Shown in pieces: positions 1 through 8,605 of a stretch of 64,000 bases of DNA. Origin of the DNA: Nisaea denitrificans DSM 18348 (GTDB lineage: Bacteria; Pseudomonadota; Alphaproteobacteria; Thalassobaculales; Thalassobaculaceae); the NCBI RefSeq assembly GCF_000426505.1, contig NZ_AUFM01000011.1, positions 434,001 to 498,000 on the forward strand, written 5' to 3'. Made by a program: the position numbers and the translations under genes. A model generated the notes under the pieces. The model was given only the letters and a program-made list of their open reading frames with translations. It did no database searches and had not been told where the DNA came from. Within the stretch, counting starts at the first letter, position 1, and every line of letters starts with the position of its first letter.

Positions 1-885
1 CATCCGCAGAATCGATTGTTCGGTCACGCCGGCGCTGTGCGGGCTGACGATGATGTTGTCGAGCTGGAACAGCGGGTGTTCCGGCTTCGGCGGCTCGCTG
101 GCGAAAACATCGATGCCGGCCCCGGCGATGGCGCCGGAGGTCAGCGCATCGTAAAGCGCTTCCTCGTCCACCATGCCGCCGCGTGCGGTGTTAATCACAT
201 GTGCGGTCGGTTTCATCGCGGCGAATTGGGCTTTGCCCAGCAGGTTCACAGTCTCCGCGCTTTTCGGGCAGTGCAGGGAGACGAAGTCCATCTGCGGCAG
301 AACCGCATCCAGATGTTTGACCGGCGTGCAGCCTGCCGCCTTGATGACGTCGTCATCGACAAAGGGATCGATGACCGAAACCCTCATGTCAAAGGCCAGC
401 GCCCGCTTGGCGACGCGCGTGCCGATCCGGCCGAAACCGACCAGCAGCACGGACTTGTCGGCAATGTCCTGGGCGCCCATCTGGCGCTTGATCCAGAAAT
501 TGTCGTTCCGTGTGGCGTGGTCGAACTCGACGCTTTTCTTGGCCAGCGCAAGAATGAAGTACATCGTGTGCTCGGCCACCGAGACGGCGTTCGACGTAGC
601 GGCAACGCAGAGTGGAATACCGCGTTCGGTAAGGGCTGCGACATCGACGGAATCGTATCCGACGCCGTGACGGGAGACGACCTTGAGGTTGGGAGCCGCC
701 TCGATCACCGCGCGCGGGATCTTTGTAGTCTGGACCGCAATGGCATCGATATCACCAGCATGAGCGATCAGCTCTTCTTCGGTGGCAAATTGCAGGACTG
801 TGGTTTTGACGTCATCGCGGGCGTCGAACTGGGATTGACCGGCGTCGTTGAGCTTGTCGACGACCAGCACATGAAACTTGTTCAT
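1..885 (-). CDS. 2-hydroxyacid dehydrogenase, NAD-dependent (3' end outside window)
   Basis: Probable NAD(P)-dependent D-2-hydroxyacid dehydrogenase of the SerA/GyaR-like superfamily. It starts with ATG at 885 and stays open for 295 codons to the window edge, so the C-terminus is missing. The Rossmann nucleotide-binding motif GFGRIG is at residues 150-155. The family's catalytic Arg (NTARGG, R235), Glu (FASEP, E264) and His (SPHSAG, H283) are all present. The RraA-like gene ends 24 bases before this start on the same strand, so the two are probably one operon handling hydroxy or keto acids. The substrate (glyoxylate, phosphoglycerate or another) cannot be told from the sequence. Confidence 0.9.
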   Translation of the reverse strand, partial: MNKFHVLVVDKLNDAGQSQFDARDDVKTTVLQFATEEELIAHAGDIDAIAVQTTKIPRAVIEAAPNLKVVSRHGVGYDSVDVAALTERGIPLCVAATSNAVSVAEHTMYFILALAKKSVEFDHATRNDNFWIKRQMGAQDIADKSVLLVGFGRIGTRVAKRALAFDMRVSVIDPFVDDDVIKAAGCTPVKHLDAVLPQMDFVSLHCPKSAETVNLLGKAQFAAMKPTAHVINTARGGMVDEEALYDALTSGAIAGAGIDVFASEPPKPEHPLFQLDNIIVSPHSAGVTEQSILRM

Positions 886-909
886 ATTTGGGTCCCTCAG
901 GCTGGCGGA

Positions 910-1602
910 TCAGTGGATTTCAGCGGAACCGGCCATTGCGGCCTTCAGTTTGTCGATGTCGAAATCCGGTGACTTGGCGGCATCGAGAATGACTTTCTCG
1001 CGCCGCTCCAGCAGGGCGATGGCATCCGGCAGCTTCTTAACAGCGTCGGCAGGCACCACCACGGCACCATGCCGGTCTGCATGGATGATATCGTCGTGAT
1101 TGACCGCCATGCCGCCGACATTCACCGGCACGCCGAAATCGACGGGATGAACCCAGCCATGGCTCGGGCCGACCTTGCCGCCGAGGATCTGGAAGCCGGG
1201 TGCCGAGGCATCGACATCGCGGAAGGATCCGTTGGTAACGCAGCCGAGGCAGCCGAGACCCTTGTGGATATTGGTGTTCACCTCACCCCAGAAGGCACCG
1301 AAACCGGGCTCAGGGTCGAGATCCTGCAACACCACGATGCGGGGGAGAGCGCCGTCCGCGACATAGGTGTAATAGGCGGCGCGGGTTGCCTTGGCGTCGC
1401 CCTGAGGCGGTGTGACGGCGCGCATCGTGGCGGTGCGGGCATAGCCGCAGATCGGGGGCAGGGACGGATCGAGCGCGACCAGCGGCATGGTGGTGAAGCC
1501 GATGGTCCGGCGCTCTGGTGTGACGACCTCGAGGCCGTTGCAGATCGTGGGGGTATCCCACTCCGTCAGCTTGCGCAGATCGGCTAAGGTGATTTCGGAC
1601 AT
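910..1602 (-). CDS. RraA-like / HMG (4-carboxy) aldolase family protein
   Basis: A 230-residue protein of the RraA/dimethylmenaquinone methyltransferase-like fold. This family includes 4-hydroxy-4-methyl-2-oxoglutarate aldolases and also RNase E regulators. Typical blocks are DTPTICNGLE near residue 16, the turn GCVTNGSFRDVD near 120 (G-x-x-R-D metal and substrate loop), and HADRHGAVVVP near 175. The neighbouring 2-hydroxyacid dehydrogenase favours a metabolic aldolase or decarboxylase role over RNase regulation; that is inference. ATG at 1602 lies next to GGGAGG, which is unusually close to the start codon. The family name 'demethylmenaquinone methyltransferase' seen in old annotations is misleading. 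Confidence 0.85.
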   Translation of the reverse strand: MSEITLADLRKLTEWDTPTICNGLEVVTPERRTIGFTTMPLVALDPSLPPICGYARTATMRAVTPPQGDAKATRAAYYTYVADGALPRIVVLQDLDPEPGFGAFWGEVNTNIHKGLGCLGCVTNGSFRDVDASAPGFQILGGKVGPSHGWVHPVDFGVPVNVGGMAVNHDDIIHADRHGAVVVPADAVKKLPDAIALLERREKVILDAAKSPDFDIDKLKAAMAGSAEIH

Positions 1603-1720
1603 GTCCTCCCGTCCTATATAAGTTGTTTTTGATTGATATTTTCTTGCAGCTTAACGATCGCTCACAGGACAGTGTAGCGCCCTTTTGGAAACTATCGCCT
1701 GAAAGCGGGGACCGTATCTC

Positions 1721-2158
1721 ATGAAGGAACGCAAGCGCATCGGACTGATCGCCCACGATGCCCGCAAACCGGCGCTCAGGGCTTTCGTGCACGCGCACAG
1801 GGATCGGTTCGCCGGGCACGATCTCTACGCAACCGGGACAACGGGGAAGGTCATCGCCGAAGATACCGGTCTTGCAATTCACTGCCTGAAAAGCGGTCCG
1901 CTCGGCGGTGACCAGCAAATGGGCGCGCGGATCGCGGAAGGTGGGCTCGATATCCTGCTTTTCTTCACAGACCCGATGACGTCCATGCCGCATGATGTGG
2001 ATGTGAAGGCGTTGCTCCGGCTCTGTACGCTCTACAACGTTGTGCTTGCCTGCAATCAGGCGAGTGCCGATTTTGTGCTCGGCAGCCCTTTCTTCGACAC
2101 TGACTATGAAGCGGCTGAACCCGATAATGAAGGCTATCTCAACCGGGTGCTTCCCTGA
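1721..2158 (+). CDS. mgsA: methylglyoxal synthase
   Basis: Converts dihydroxyacetone phosphate to methylglyoxal plus phosphate, a bypass of lower glycolysis used when phosphate is limiting or sugar phosphates accumulate. At 145 residues it is of normal family length. The signature motifs are all present: LIAHDARK near the N-terminus, ATGTTG (37-42, phosphate binding), SGPLGGDQQ (58-66, with catalytic Asp64) and DPM...PHDVDVKAL (84-98, with His91). ATG at 1721 opens the frame directly at the conserved region. It is divergent from the RraA-like gene, and the shared intergenic region (1603-1720) probably carries both promoters. It stands alone, without an adjacent glyoxalase gene. Confidence 0.95.
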   Translation: MKERKRIGLIAHDARKPALRAFVHAHRDRFAGHDLYATGTTGKVIAEDTGLAIHCLKSGPLGGDQQMGARIAEGGLDILLFFTDPMTSMPHDVDVKALLRLCTLYNVVLACNQASADFVLGSPFFDTDYEAAEPDNEGYLNRVLP

Positions 2159-2160
2159 TT

Positions 2161-2207
2161 GAAAGGCTGTGCCATTTCAGCACGGATTTGCCTTTCCAGC
2201 GTTTTTT
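2161..2207 (+). terminator. probable intrinsic terminator after mgsA
   Basis: Immediately after the mgsA stop codon, GAAAGGC (2161-2167) can pair with GCCTTTC (2190-2196). An inner GTGC/GCAC pairing is separated by an asymmetric bulge. Six T residues follow at 2202-2207. The stem is interrupted, so this is a moderate call. Confidence 0.45.
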
Positions 2208-2346
2208 AGTGTGTCTGAGCTGCATCAGTTTCTTTGCGGCGGGCAGCAGAGATTTTATGATCATCTGCAGAACTGCAAAGTAAAACAGGTTCGTAGGTCG
2301 GTTTATTGAAGCATCAATTTATATCGGATTATCTGGAAATTCTGCA

Positions 2347-2766
2347 TCAGTTGGGTGTCGGCTGCGAATATTCGCGAGCAGCCAGAAATTTTGGGTTGGA
2401 AAGCTTGAGTTTCTCTTCAGTCAGGACTGTCAGAAGTGCATGAACCGGGCCGGTGAGGGCGTTGTCATAGAGGCCTTCGCGGAGCTCCCGGGCAAGGTCC
2501 CGCGACAGCATGTCGAGCTTCATTTCAGGTTCGTGTCCTGCCCGCGCAACATTGTCCTCGCCGTAAAGGCTGGCAAACCCGTCTAGAATGCGCTGGATGG
2601 AACCGGGGTCCGCATCCGTGTCCAGCTCACGGGCCGCAGTGGCAAGCGCGCTCGCAATCATCAGGCCGAGATATTTCCTGTCACCGTCGAGGGCGGGCAG
2701 AATGTCGTCCTGGAAAGCGGCGAGTGCGGTCTCGACCAGGGCCTTTCTGCCGGGAGCTTCAAACAT
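2347..2766 (-). CDS. DUF6285 family protein
   Basis: A 139-residue soluble protein that I match to DUF6285, a family usually encoded beside choline/aminoglycoside-kinase-like phosphotransferases of the ACAD10/11 type. The visible core is a predicted all-helical protein with the stretch KYLGLMIASALATAAREL near residue 40 and RELREGLYDN near 95. ATG at 2766 sits 8 bases inside the end of the upstream phosphotransferase gene, indicating translational coupling. An in-frame extension further upstream is open but runs through the phosphotransferase gene, so it was not used. The molecular function is unknown; a partner of the adjacent kinase-like protein is the natural guess. Confidence 0.75.
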   Translation of the reverse strand: MFEAPGRKALVETALAAFQDDILPALDGDRKYLGLMIASALATAARELDTDADPGSIQRILDGFASLYGEDNVARAGHEPEMKLDMLSRDLARELREGLYDNALTGPVHALLTVLTEEKLKLSNPKFLAAREYSQPTPN

Positions 2767-3793
2767 TGGCACGGGTCCTTTCGATGTCGCCGATCTGCTG
2801 CAGGATATCGAGCTCCATCTCGGCTGCTTTCCGTCCGGTGAGCGCGAGTTCGATGGATCGTTCGGCGCCTGAATTGTGTCGTTCGCCCTGAAGCAGCGCG
2901 ATAGCGCTCCAGCGCACTGTGGCAAGTACTTCCCAGTAGGGAACAAGAGACCAGTCCGGCGCCGAGCCTGCCTCTGCCTCATACCCGGCATAAAGGTCGT
3001 CTCGGCTGCCGATGCCGCCGGCCTCGCGCGCGTCGGAGCCAAAGCGCCAGCACCGGGCGCAGAACCAGCCGACATCCTCCAGCGGATCGCTCCACCCGGC
3101 GAACTCCCAATCCAGAACTCCGGTCAGCTTGCCGTCAGCGACCATGTAGTTCCCGGTGCGGAAATCCCGGTGGCAGAGCACGGCCGGGCTTGGTGCCGGG
3201 CGGTTCAACTCCAGCCAGCGCAGCCCCCACTCCAGAGCCGGATAGGCCTTCGGCAGGCTGTCGAGGAAGCCGTAGAGCTCGGAAATCCGCTGAGCGGCCG
3301 GATTGGCCGGAGCGTCCCCAAGGAAATTCAGGTCCGGACGAGGCGGCTGGATACGGTGTAGCCGGGCCATTTCCCGGCCGATCTGTCGGGCAAGGTCGGT
3401 TCGGTGCGGGTCGAGGGCGGCATCGCGTGTGAGCATGCGGGGATTGGCCGTGCCGTCCGCCTTGTGCATGACATAAAAAGGTTTGCCGGTGATCGAGCCT
3501 GTCGGCTCAAGGGCGAGTGGTTCGGGGACAGTCATTCCCGCCTCGAATCCCACGGACAGCAGGCGAAATTCTTCCACCCTTCCATGACTTTCATCCACGC
3601 CTGAGGCCGCATCGGTCCGCAGAACGGCCTGTTCCAGTCCGTCGAGCCGTCCTCCTCGGACAACCAGATCCAGCAGCCAGTTTTCCTGGATGGCGCCGCC
3701 GGACAGTAGTTTGGCGCCGGTAATGGTGGTTTTTTCAGCGCCCGTTTCAGACAGCAGCCATTCAGCTATTGCGGCGCGCATTCCTGCATCCAT
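2759..3793 (-). CDS. phosphotransferase family protein (APH/ACAD10-like)
   Basis: A kinase-fold protein of the aminoglycoside/choline phosphotransferase superfamily, 344 residues from ATG 3793 (a TTG two codons upstream is an alternative). The N-lobe carries a Gly-rich loop (KLLSGGAIQENW) and the C-lobe the Brenner motif HRDFRTGN (208-215, catalytic Asp) followed by LDWEFA (227-232, metal-binding Asp). These match the bacterial group fused or linked to acyl-CoA dehydrogenases, where the kinase phosphorylates hydroxyacyl-CoA-type substrates before dehydration. No acyl-CoA dehydrogenase lies next to it here. Its stop overlaps the DUF6285 start. Confidence 0.88.
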   Translation of the reverse strand: MDAGMRAAIAEWLLSETGAEKTTITGAKLLSGGAIQENWLLDLVVRGGRLDGLEQAVLRTDAASGVDESHGRVEEFRLLSVGFEAGMTVPEPLALEPTGSITGKPFYVMHKADGTANPRMLTRDAALDPHRTDLARQIGREMARLHRIQPPRPDLNFLGDAPANPAAQRISELYGFLDSLPKAYPALEWGLRWLELNRPAPSPAVLCHRDFRTGNYMVADGKLTGVLDWEFAGWSDPLEDVGWFCARCWRFGSDAREAGGIGSRDDLYAGYEAEAGSAPDWSLVPYWEVLATVRWSAIALLQGERHNSGAERSIELALTGRKAAEMELDILQQIGDIERTRANV

Positions 3794-4011
3794 GCTCAAG
3801 CGTTACCCCAACTTAATGCGAGCGTTTCAGCCCATTTGTCGGGGCCGATTAAGCCGAGCGCGGCTCCGCTTTGCAATGCCTGAATGTGAGAATGGCAGCT
3901 TACTGGCTGTTCCCGCTTCGGCACAGGTGAGATCGGCGGAAGAGGCTATGCGTAAGCAGCCGCGCCCGCTTATGCTGCCGCTTCTTTCAACGCTATTGGA
4001 GCGAGCAGGTT

Positions 4012-4365
4012 ATGGATATCAAGCGTTATCGCACGGGCGAGCGGATGAGTCAGGTCGTGGTCCACGGCAACACGGTCTATACGGCAGGCCAGGTCGCCCA
4101 GAACGCACCGGGTGCCAGTGTCGCCGATCAGACCAAGGATATCCTGGCGAACCTGGATGCTCTGCTTGCTGAGGCCGGCACCGACAAATCGAAGCTGCTG
4201 ACCGCGACGATCTGGTTGAACTCCATGGATGATTTCGCCGAGATGAATGGTGTCTGGGACGGCTGGGTGGTGGCGGGTTCGACCCCGTGCCGTGCTTGCG
4301 TCGAATCGCCGAAGCTCGCCAGCCCGAAATACACCGTCGAGATCATGGCTATCGCGGCGCTCTGA
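4012..4365 (+). CDS. RidA family protein (YjgF/YER057c/UK114)
   Basis: A small trimeric enamine/imine deaminase-type protein of 117 residues. Members hydrolyse reactive 2-aminoacrylate and related imines released by PLP enzymes such as threonine and serine dehydratases. The conserved Arg that binds the substrate carboxylate is R94 in TPCRACVES, and the C-terminal Glu is E110 in KYTVEI. VYTAGQVA near 22-29 and VxDQTKDILANLDALL near 38-52 are typical. It belongs to a RidA subgroup rather than clearly archetypal RidA. Two PLP ammonia-lyases elsewhere in the window (23.0 and 45.7 kb) could supply substrates. It converges on the phosphatase gene with one base between the stops. Confidence 0.92.
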   Translation: MDIKRYRTGERMSQVVVHGNTVYTAGQVAQNAPGASVADQTKDILANLDALLAEAGTDKSKLLTATIWLNSMDDFAEMNGVWDGWVVAGSTPCRACVESPKLASPKYTVEIMAIAAL

Positions 4366-4366
4366 C

Positions 4367-4855
4367 CTAACTTGAGGCGCCGGCGTTTCTGGCCCAGTCC
4401 AGCTGCGCCGGCGTTTCGATGGTTCCGGGGCGGGCATTACGCACCGTCTCGACCGCGTCGTCCGGCGTTGAGCCACAGGCCATGAGCAGACGCGCGGCGA
4501 TCATGCCGCTACGGCCGAAGCCGGCCCGGCAGTGGATCAGGACACGGCCACCGGTTTTCAGGCGTTCAGCCAGAATGGTCTCCAGCGCGGACCAGGCCCT
4601 CGTGTCGGTTTCCGATGGAATATCGAAATCCCTGATCGGGAAATGTGTCCAGCTCAACGCATGCTGCAGGAATACATCCTGCATGTTCGGCACGCCGTGC
4701 TCGGAGAGCTCCTCCGCGGTTGCCAGCGAGAGGACGGCATCAACACCGGACTTGGCTATGCCGCCAACCGCCTCCTCATCCTTCGGTACAGGCCCGAGGA
4801 AGAGGGTTCCCGGCGTGCCGGGAACCGGAATTTCTGTCGCACCATAATGTTCCAT
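4367..4855 (-). CDS. dual-specificity/tyrosine protein phosphatase family protein
   Basis: A 162-residue cysteine phosphatase. The P-loop HCRAGFGRSG (108-117) fits HCxxGxxRS(T/G), with nucleophile Cys109 and phosphate-binding Arg115. The general acid is likely Asp76 or Asp78 in FPIRDFDIP. It resembles atypical dual-specificity or kinase-associated phosphatases (KAP/PTEN-like fold). The substrate is unknown; it may be a phosphoprotein, inositol phosphate or other small phosphate ester. ATG 4855 is the only good start. It is not obviously in an operon: ridA converges on it, and 47 bases separate it from the downstream ABC gene. Confidence 0.88.
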   Translation of the reverse strand: MEHYGATEIPVPGTPGTLFLGPVPKDEEAVGGIAKSGVDAVLSLATAEELSEHGVPNMQDVFLQHALSWTHFPIRDFDIPSETDTRAWSALETILAERLKTGGRVLIHCRAGFGRSGMIAARLLMACGSTPDDAVETVRNARPGTIETPAQLDWARNAGASS

Positions 4856-4902
4856 GGCGGGATGCTATCCGCCCAAATATGAACAAGAGATGAACAGCAC
4901 GT

Positions 4903-5685
4903 TCAATCGAACGATTCCATGCCAGCTGCCGCTGAGCGGTCATACCCAAGGCTGGCCTTGAGGAGCTGGCGGGTATAGGCCTCGGCCGGCTCGGATGCGC
5001 GGAGCTGGGCGATGGTCAGTTCCTCGACAATTCGACCCGCGTTCATCACCGCGAGCCGGTCGCACATATGGGCGACCACGGCGAGATCGTGGCTGACCAG
5101 AACAAAGGTCAGGCCGCGTTCCTGTTTCAGGCGTTGCAGCAGGTTCAGGATCTCCGCCTGTACCGACACGTCGAGTGCGGAGGTCGGCTCGTCCAGCAGA
5201 AGGATTTCCGGCTCCAGGATCAGAGCCCGGGCGATGGCGACGCGCTGCCGCTGTCCGCCCGAAAGCTGGTGCGGATAGCGGAACCGGAACGTCGGGCCGA
5301 GACCGACGGCGATCAGAACCTCCCGAACACGGTTGTCGATATCGCTCATGCCGTGGATCTGGCAGGGCTCGCTCAGAATGCGGTCGACGGTATGGCGGGG
5401 ATGCAGCGATCCGTAGGGATCCTGAAACACCATCTGGACGCGCTTGTAGAACGGTTTGCCGCGAACCCGGCCGAGGCGCGTGCCGCCGATCTCGATGGTA
5501 CCGGTCCAGTCTGCATTGAGGCCGCTCATGGCGCGCAGCACGGTGGATTTTCCGGAGCCGGACTCGCCGACCAAGCCAAAGGTCTCTCCTTCCGCGACGT
5601 TGAAGGATACGCCGCGCACGGCATGCACGATCTCGTCGTCGGAGCCGAAGCGGACATCGAGATCTGTTACGGAAATCAGCGGCAT
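4903..5685 (-). CDS. ABC transporter ATP-binding protein (oligopeptide/dipeptide type, DppF-like)
   Basis: Second ATPase of the peptide-type importer, 260 residues from ATG 5685. Walker A GESGSGKST is at 40-48, the signature LSGGQ at 141-145, Walker B LLLDEPTSALD around 162-172 and the H-loop in VLVSHDLAV. It powers import together with the neighbouring ATPase at the inner membrane face. The chosen start lies 10 bases after the upstream gene's stop. An ATG at 5712, which would overlap the upstream gene and has GGAG upstream, is a possible alternative. The C-terminal oligopeptide-binding extension usual for DppF/OppF is short here. Confidence 0.93.
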   Translation of the reverse strand: MPLISVTDLDVRFGSDDEIVHAVRGVSFNVAEGETFGLVGESGSGKSTVLRAMSGLNADWTGTIEIGGTRLGRVRGKPFYKRVQMVFQDPYGSLHPRHTVDRILSEPCQIHGMSDIDNRVREVLIAVGLGPTFRFRYPHQLSGGQRQRVAIARALILEPEILLLDEPTSALDVSVQAEILNLLQRLKQERGLTFVLVSHDLAVVAHMCDRLAVMNAGRIVEELTIAQLRASEPAEAYTRQLLKASLGYDRSAAAGMESFD

Positions 5686-5695
5686 GGGGCCAGCG

Positions 5696-6580
5696 TCACT
5701 TGAAATAGGCATCGACACCGGGCTCCGTCTTCCAGCTTTCCTGACGTTCCAGCACCGGTAGCGGGCCGGGCTCACGGTCAAGGCGCGGCAATGAATTGAG
5801 CAGCCCGCGCGTATAGGGATGTTGCGCCTGGTCCAGCTCGCTCGCCTTGCAGGTTTCCACGATCTGGCCGGCATACATGATGATCACGCGGTCGCAGAAG
5901 GAAGCGACAAGGTTGAGGTCGTGCGAGACGAACATCAGCCCCATACCGCGCTTGGTAACGAGATCGTCGATGATCGCCAACACCTGCATCTGCACGGTGA
6001 CATCGAGCGCGGAGGTCGGCTCGTCCGCGATCATCAGGTCCGGGTCGGGGATCAGCATCATGGCGATCATGATGCGCTGGCCCATACCGCCTGATACTTC
6101 ATGCGGATAAAGCGACAAAACCCGCTCCGGATCGCGGATCTTCACTGCGGCCAGCATCTCGACCGCGCGTGTCTTGGCGTCCCGGGAGGAGGCGCCGGTA
6201 TGCACCCGGTAGGCCTCGGCGATCTGCTCGCCGATGGTCATCACCGGGTTAAGAGAATATTTCGGGTCCTGCATGACCATGGAAATCCGGTCACCCCGGA
6301 TATCGCGCATCTGCTTTTCGCTGAGTTTCAGCAGATCCTGGCCGTCGAACTCCATCCGCTTGGCGGTGATTTCCCCCGGTGGCCGAATCAGCCTCAGGAC
6401 GGAGCGGCCGGTCATGGTCTTGCCGGAGCCGGACTCGCCGACGATGCCGACTTTTTCCCGGCCGACTGAGAAGCTGATATTGCGCACTGCATCAACGATG
6501 CCTGTGCGGGTGTGGAAGCGGACCGAAAGATCCTCGACGGTCAGTAGGGCGCCGTCCTTGCCGCCGTTCGCGCCACTCAT
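5696..6580 (-). CDS. ABC transporter ATP-binding protein (oligopeptide/dipeptide type, DppD-like)
   Basis: First ATPase of the importer, 294 residues. Walker A GESGSGKT is at 48-55, the signature VSGGMGQR near 162, Walker B LMIADEPTSALD near 180 and the switch His in FVSHDLNL. The oligopeptide-binding C-terminal motif (HPYTRGLLNSLPRL) near 255-270 is characteristic of OppD/DppD. The start ATG 6580 overlaps the permease stop by four bases (ATGA), so translation is coupled. Confidence 0.95.
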   Translation of the reverse strand: MSGANGGKDGALLTVEDLSVRFHTRTGIVDAVRNISFSVGREKVGIVGESGSGKTMTGRSVLRLIRPPGEITAKRMEFDGQDLLKLSEKQMRDIRGDRISMVMQDPKYSLNPVMTIGEQIAEAYRVHTGASSRDAKTRAVEMLAAVKIRDPERVLSLYPHEVSGGMGQRIMIAMMLIPDPDLMIADEPTSALDVTVQMQVLAIIDDLVTKRGMGLMFVSHDLNLVASFCDRVIIMYAGQIVETCKASELDQAQHPYTRGLLNSLPRLDREPGPLPVLERQESWKTEPGVDAYFK

Positions 6581-7506
6581 TGGCCGCTCCGGGGATCGAG
6601 AATATCGCGCAGGCCGTCACCAAGCAGGTTGAAGCCCAAGCTGACAATGAAGATGGCGAGGCCTGGCATGGTGGCGACCCACCACTGATCCAGCAGGAAC
6701 TTGCGACCTGAGGAGATCATCGCGCCCCATTCCGGGATCGGCGGTTGGGCGCCGAGGCCGAGGAAGCCGAGACCGGCGGCGGTCAGGATGATGCCGGCCA
6801 TGTCGAGGGTCACGCGAACGATCACCGAGGAGAGGCAGAGCGGCATCACGTGTCCCGCGATAATGCGGGTGGCGGAGGCACCCTGTAGACGGATGGCGCT
6901 GATGTAATCCTGATGGCGCACCGTCAGGGTTTCCGCCCTTGCGAGGCGCGCGTAGGGCGGCCAGGAGGTGATGGCGATGGCCAGCACGGCGTTCTCGATC
7001 CCCGGGCCGAGCGCGGCGACGAAGGCCAGTGCAAGAACGAGGCGGGGGAAGGCGAGGAAGATGTCCGTCAGCCGCATCAGGACGGTGTCTGTCCAGCCGC
7101 CGATATAACCGGCCAATGTGCCGATCACGAGACCGACCACGGGCGCGGTAACAGCCACAAGGGTCACGATGTAGAGGGTGATGCTTGCGCCGTGGATGAT
7201 CCGGCTCAGGATATCGCGTCCAAGCTCGTCCGTACCGAACAGATGGCCTGGCGAGCCTGGCGGTTGTAGACGGTTGGTCAGTTCTTGTGCCAGAGGATCG
7301 TGCGGCGCGATCCAGGGCGCCAGAGCGGAGACCGCGATCAGCACCACCAGAATGGCTAGACCGAGCAGGGCCAGAGGGTTTCGAGTGAGCGAGAGCCAGC
7401 CGAGATAGGCCTGGACCATGCGGGCATGGCCGCGCGACGCGGGCGTATCCGTGGTCAGCCAGGCCCGGAGGCCGGCTTTTGCGGGATTGAGTGTGTCTGC
7501 TGTCAT
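6577..7506 (-). CDS. ABC transporter permease (DppC-like)
   Basis: Inner-membrane permease of 309 residues. An N-terminal OppC_N-type segment (NPLALLGLAILVVLIAVSAL, first membrane span near 42-62) precedes the BPD_transp_1 domain with about five further spans. The ATPase-docking EAA loop is recognisable in GASATRIIAGHVMP near 210. It pairs with the DppB-like permease just upstream (15 bases between them) to form the channel. The name reflects family only; peptide, nickel and opine importers share this architecture. Confidence 0.94.
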   Translation of the reverse strand: MTADTLNPAKAGLRAWLTTDTPASRGHARMVQAYLGWLSLTRNPLALLGLAILVVLIAVSALAPWIAPHDPLAQELTNRLQPPGSPGHLFGTDELGRDILSRIIHGASITLYIVTLVAVTAPVVGLVIGTLAGYIGGWTDTVLMRLTDIFLAFPRLVLALAFVAALGPGIENAVLAIAITSWPPYARLARAETLTVRHQDYISAIRLQGASATRIIAGHVMPLCLSSVIVRVTLDMAGIILTAAGLGFLGLGAQPPIPEWGAMISSGRKFLLDQWWVATMPGLAIFIVSLGFNLLGDGLRDILDPRSGQ

Positions 7507-7521
7507 GATTTCTTTGTCCGG

Positions 7522-8583
7522 CTATCGGGCGCGTGGATCGACGAGCCGGTACAGCAGGTCGGAGAGCAGGTTGAGGCCAACAAAGACGCCGCCGACGACA
7601 AGGGTTCCGCCGAGCACGGCGTTCATGTCGGCGGAGAGCAGCCCGGCGGTGATGTAGAAGCCGAGACCGGGCCAAGCGAAGACCGTTTCCGTCAGCACCG
7701 ATCCCTCAAGCAACTGGGCATAAGAGAGGGCGATCACGGTGATCAGCGGCACCATCACGTTGCCGAGGGCATGGCGCCAGATCACCTGGAATTCGGAGAT
7801 ACCTTTCACCCGGGCGGTGGTGATGTATTCCTGGCTAAGCTGCTCCAGCATGAAACTACGGGTCATGCGGCTGATATAGGCGATGGAGTAGTAGCCGAGG
7901 ACGGCCGCCGGCAGGATGATGTGCGACAGCGCATTGCCGAAAATCTCGAAGTCCCCTGCGATCAGGCTGTCGATCAGGATCACGCCGGTTATGTTCGGCA
8001 CCACATCCTCAAAGAAGATATCGAGCCGTCCCGGCCCGCCGACCCAGCCAAGCACGCCGTAGAACACCAGCAGGCCGATCAGGCCGAGCCAGAAGACCGG
8101 CATGGAATACCCGAAGAGGCCCAGCACGCGGACGACCTGATCCGGCCAGCGGCCCTTGTTGACAGCGGCGACGACACCCATGGGGACACCGAAAATGATG
8201 CCGAATATGGTGGCGATTGTCGCCAGCTCCAGGGTTGCCGGAAACACCCGGATGATATCCTCCGCGACCGGTCTTGCGGTCAGCAGGGAGGTGCCGAGAT
8301 CGCCCCGGAAAACATCGCTGATGTAGTAGAAAAACTGGACATAGAGCGGTTGATCCAGACCCATCGCCTTGCGGGCGGCCTGATAGATTTCTTCGCTCGC
8401 CTTGTCACCGACGACCGAAAGCGCCGGATCGATCGGCATGACGCGACCGATGATGAAGGTGATAAACAGCAGCCCGATAAAGGTGACGGCGATGGTTGCC
8501 ACTGTCTTCAGAACGGACCGCAAAAAACGCGGGGAGAGGAGCATCGCTCCTCTCCCTGTCGCATGTGATGTGTTCAGTGCCAT
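7522..8583 (-). CDS. ABC transporter permease (DppB-like)
   Basis: Inner-membrane permease of 353 residues, first of the two permeases. A membrane span near 25-50 is followed by the typical DppB/OppB periplasmic region (GLDQPLYVQFFYYISDVFRGDLGTSL, about 95-120) and then the BPD_transp_1 domain with several spans. The cytoplasmic EAA loop includes ARVKGISEFQVIWRHALGN near 258. ATG 8583 lies 22 bases after the solute-binding-protein stop. It is slightly longer than typical DppB (about 335-340) because of the N-terminus and a periplasmic insertion around 185-215. Confidence 0.94.
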   Translation of the reverse strand: MALNTSHATGRGAMLLSPRFLRSVLKTVATIAVTFIGLLFITFIIGRVMPIDPALSVVGDKASEEIYQAARKAMGLDQPLYVQFFYYISDVFRGDLGTSLLTARPVAEDIIRVFPATLELATIATIFGIIFGVPMGVVAAVNKGRWPDQVVRVLGLFGYSMPVFWLGLIGLLVFYGVLGWVGGPGRLDIFFEDVVPNITGVILIDSLIAGDFEIFGNALSHIILPAAVLGYYSIAYISRMTRSFMLEQLSQEYITTARVKGISEFQVIWRHALGNVMVPLITVIALSYAQLLEGSVLTETVFAWPGLGFYITAGLLSADMNAVLGGTLVVGGVFVGLNLLSDLLYRLVDPRAR

Positions 8584-8605
8584 ACGGCAGCTTTATCCCG
8601 GAAGG

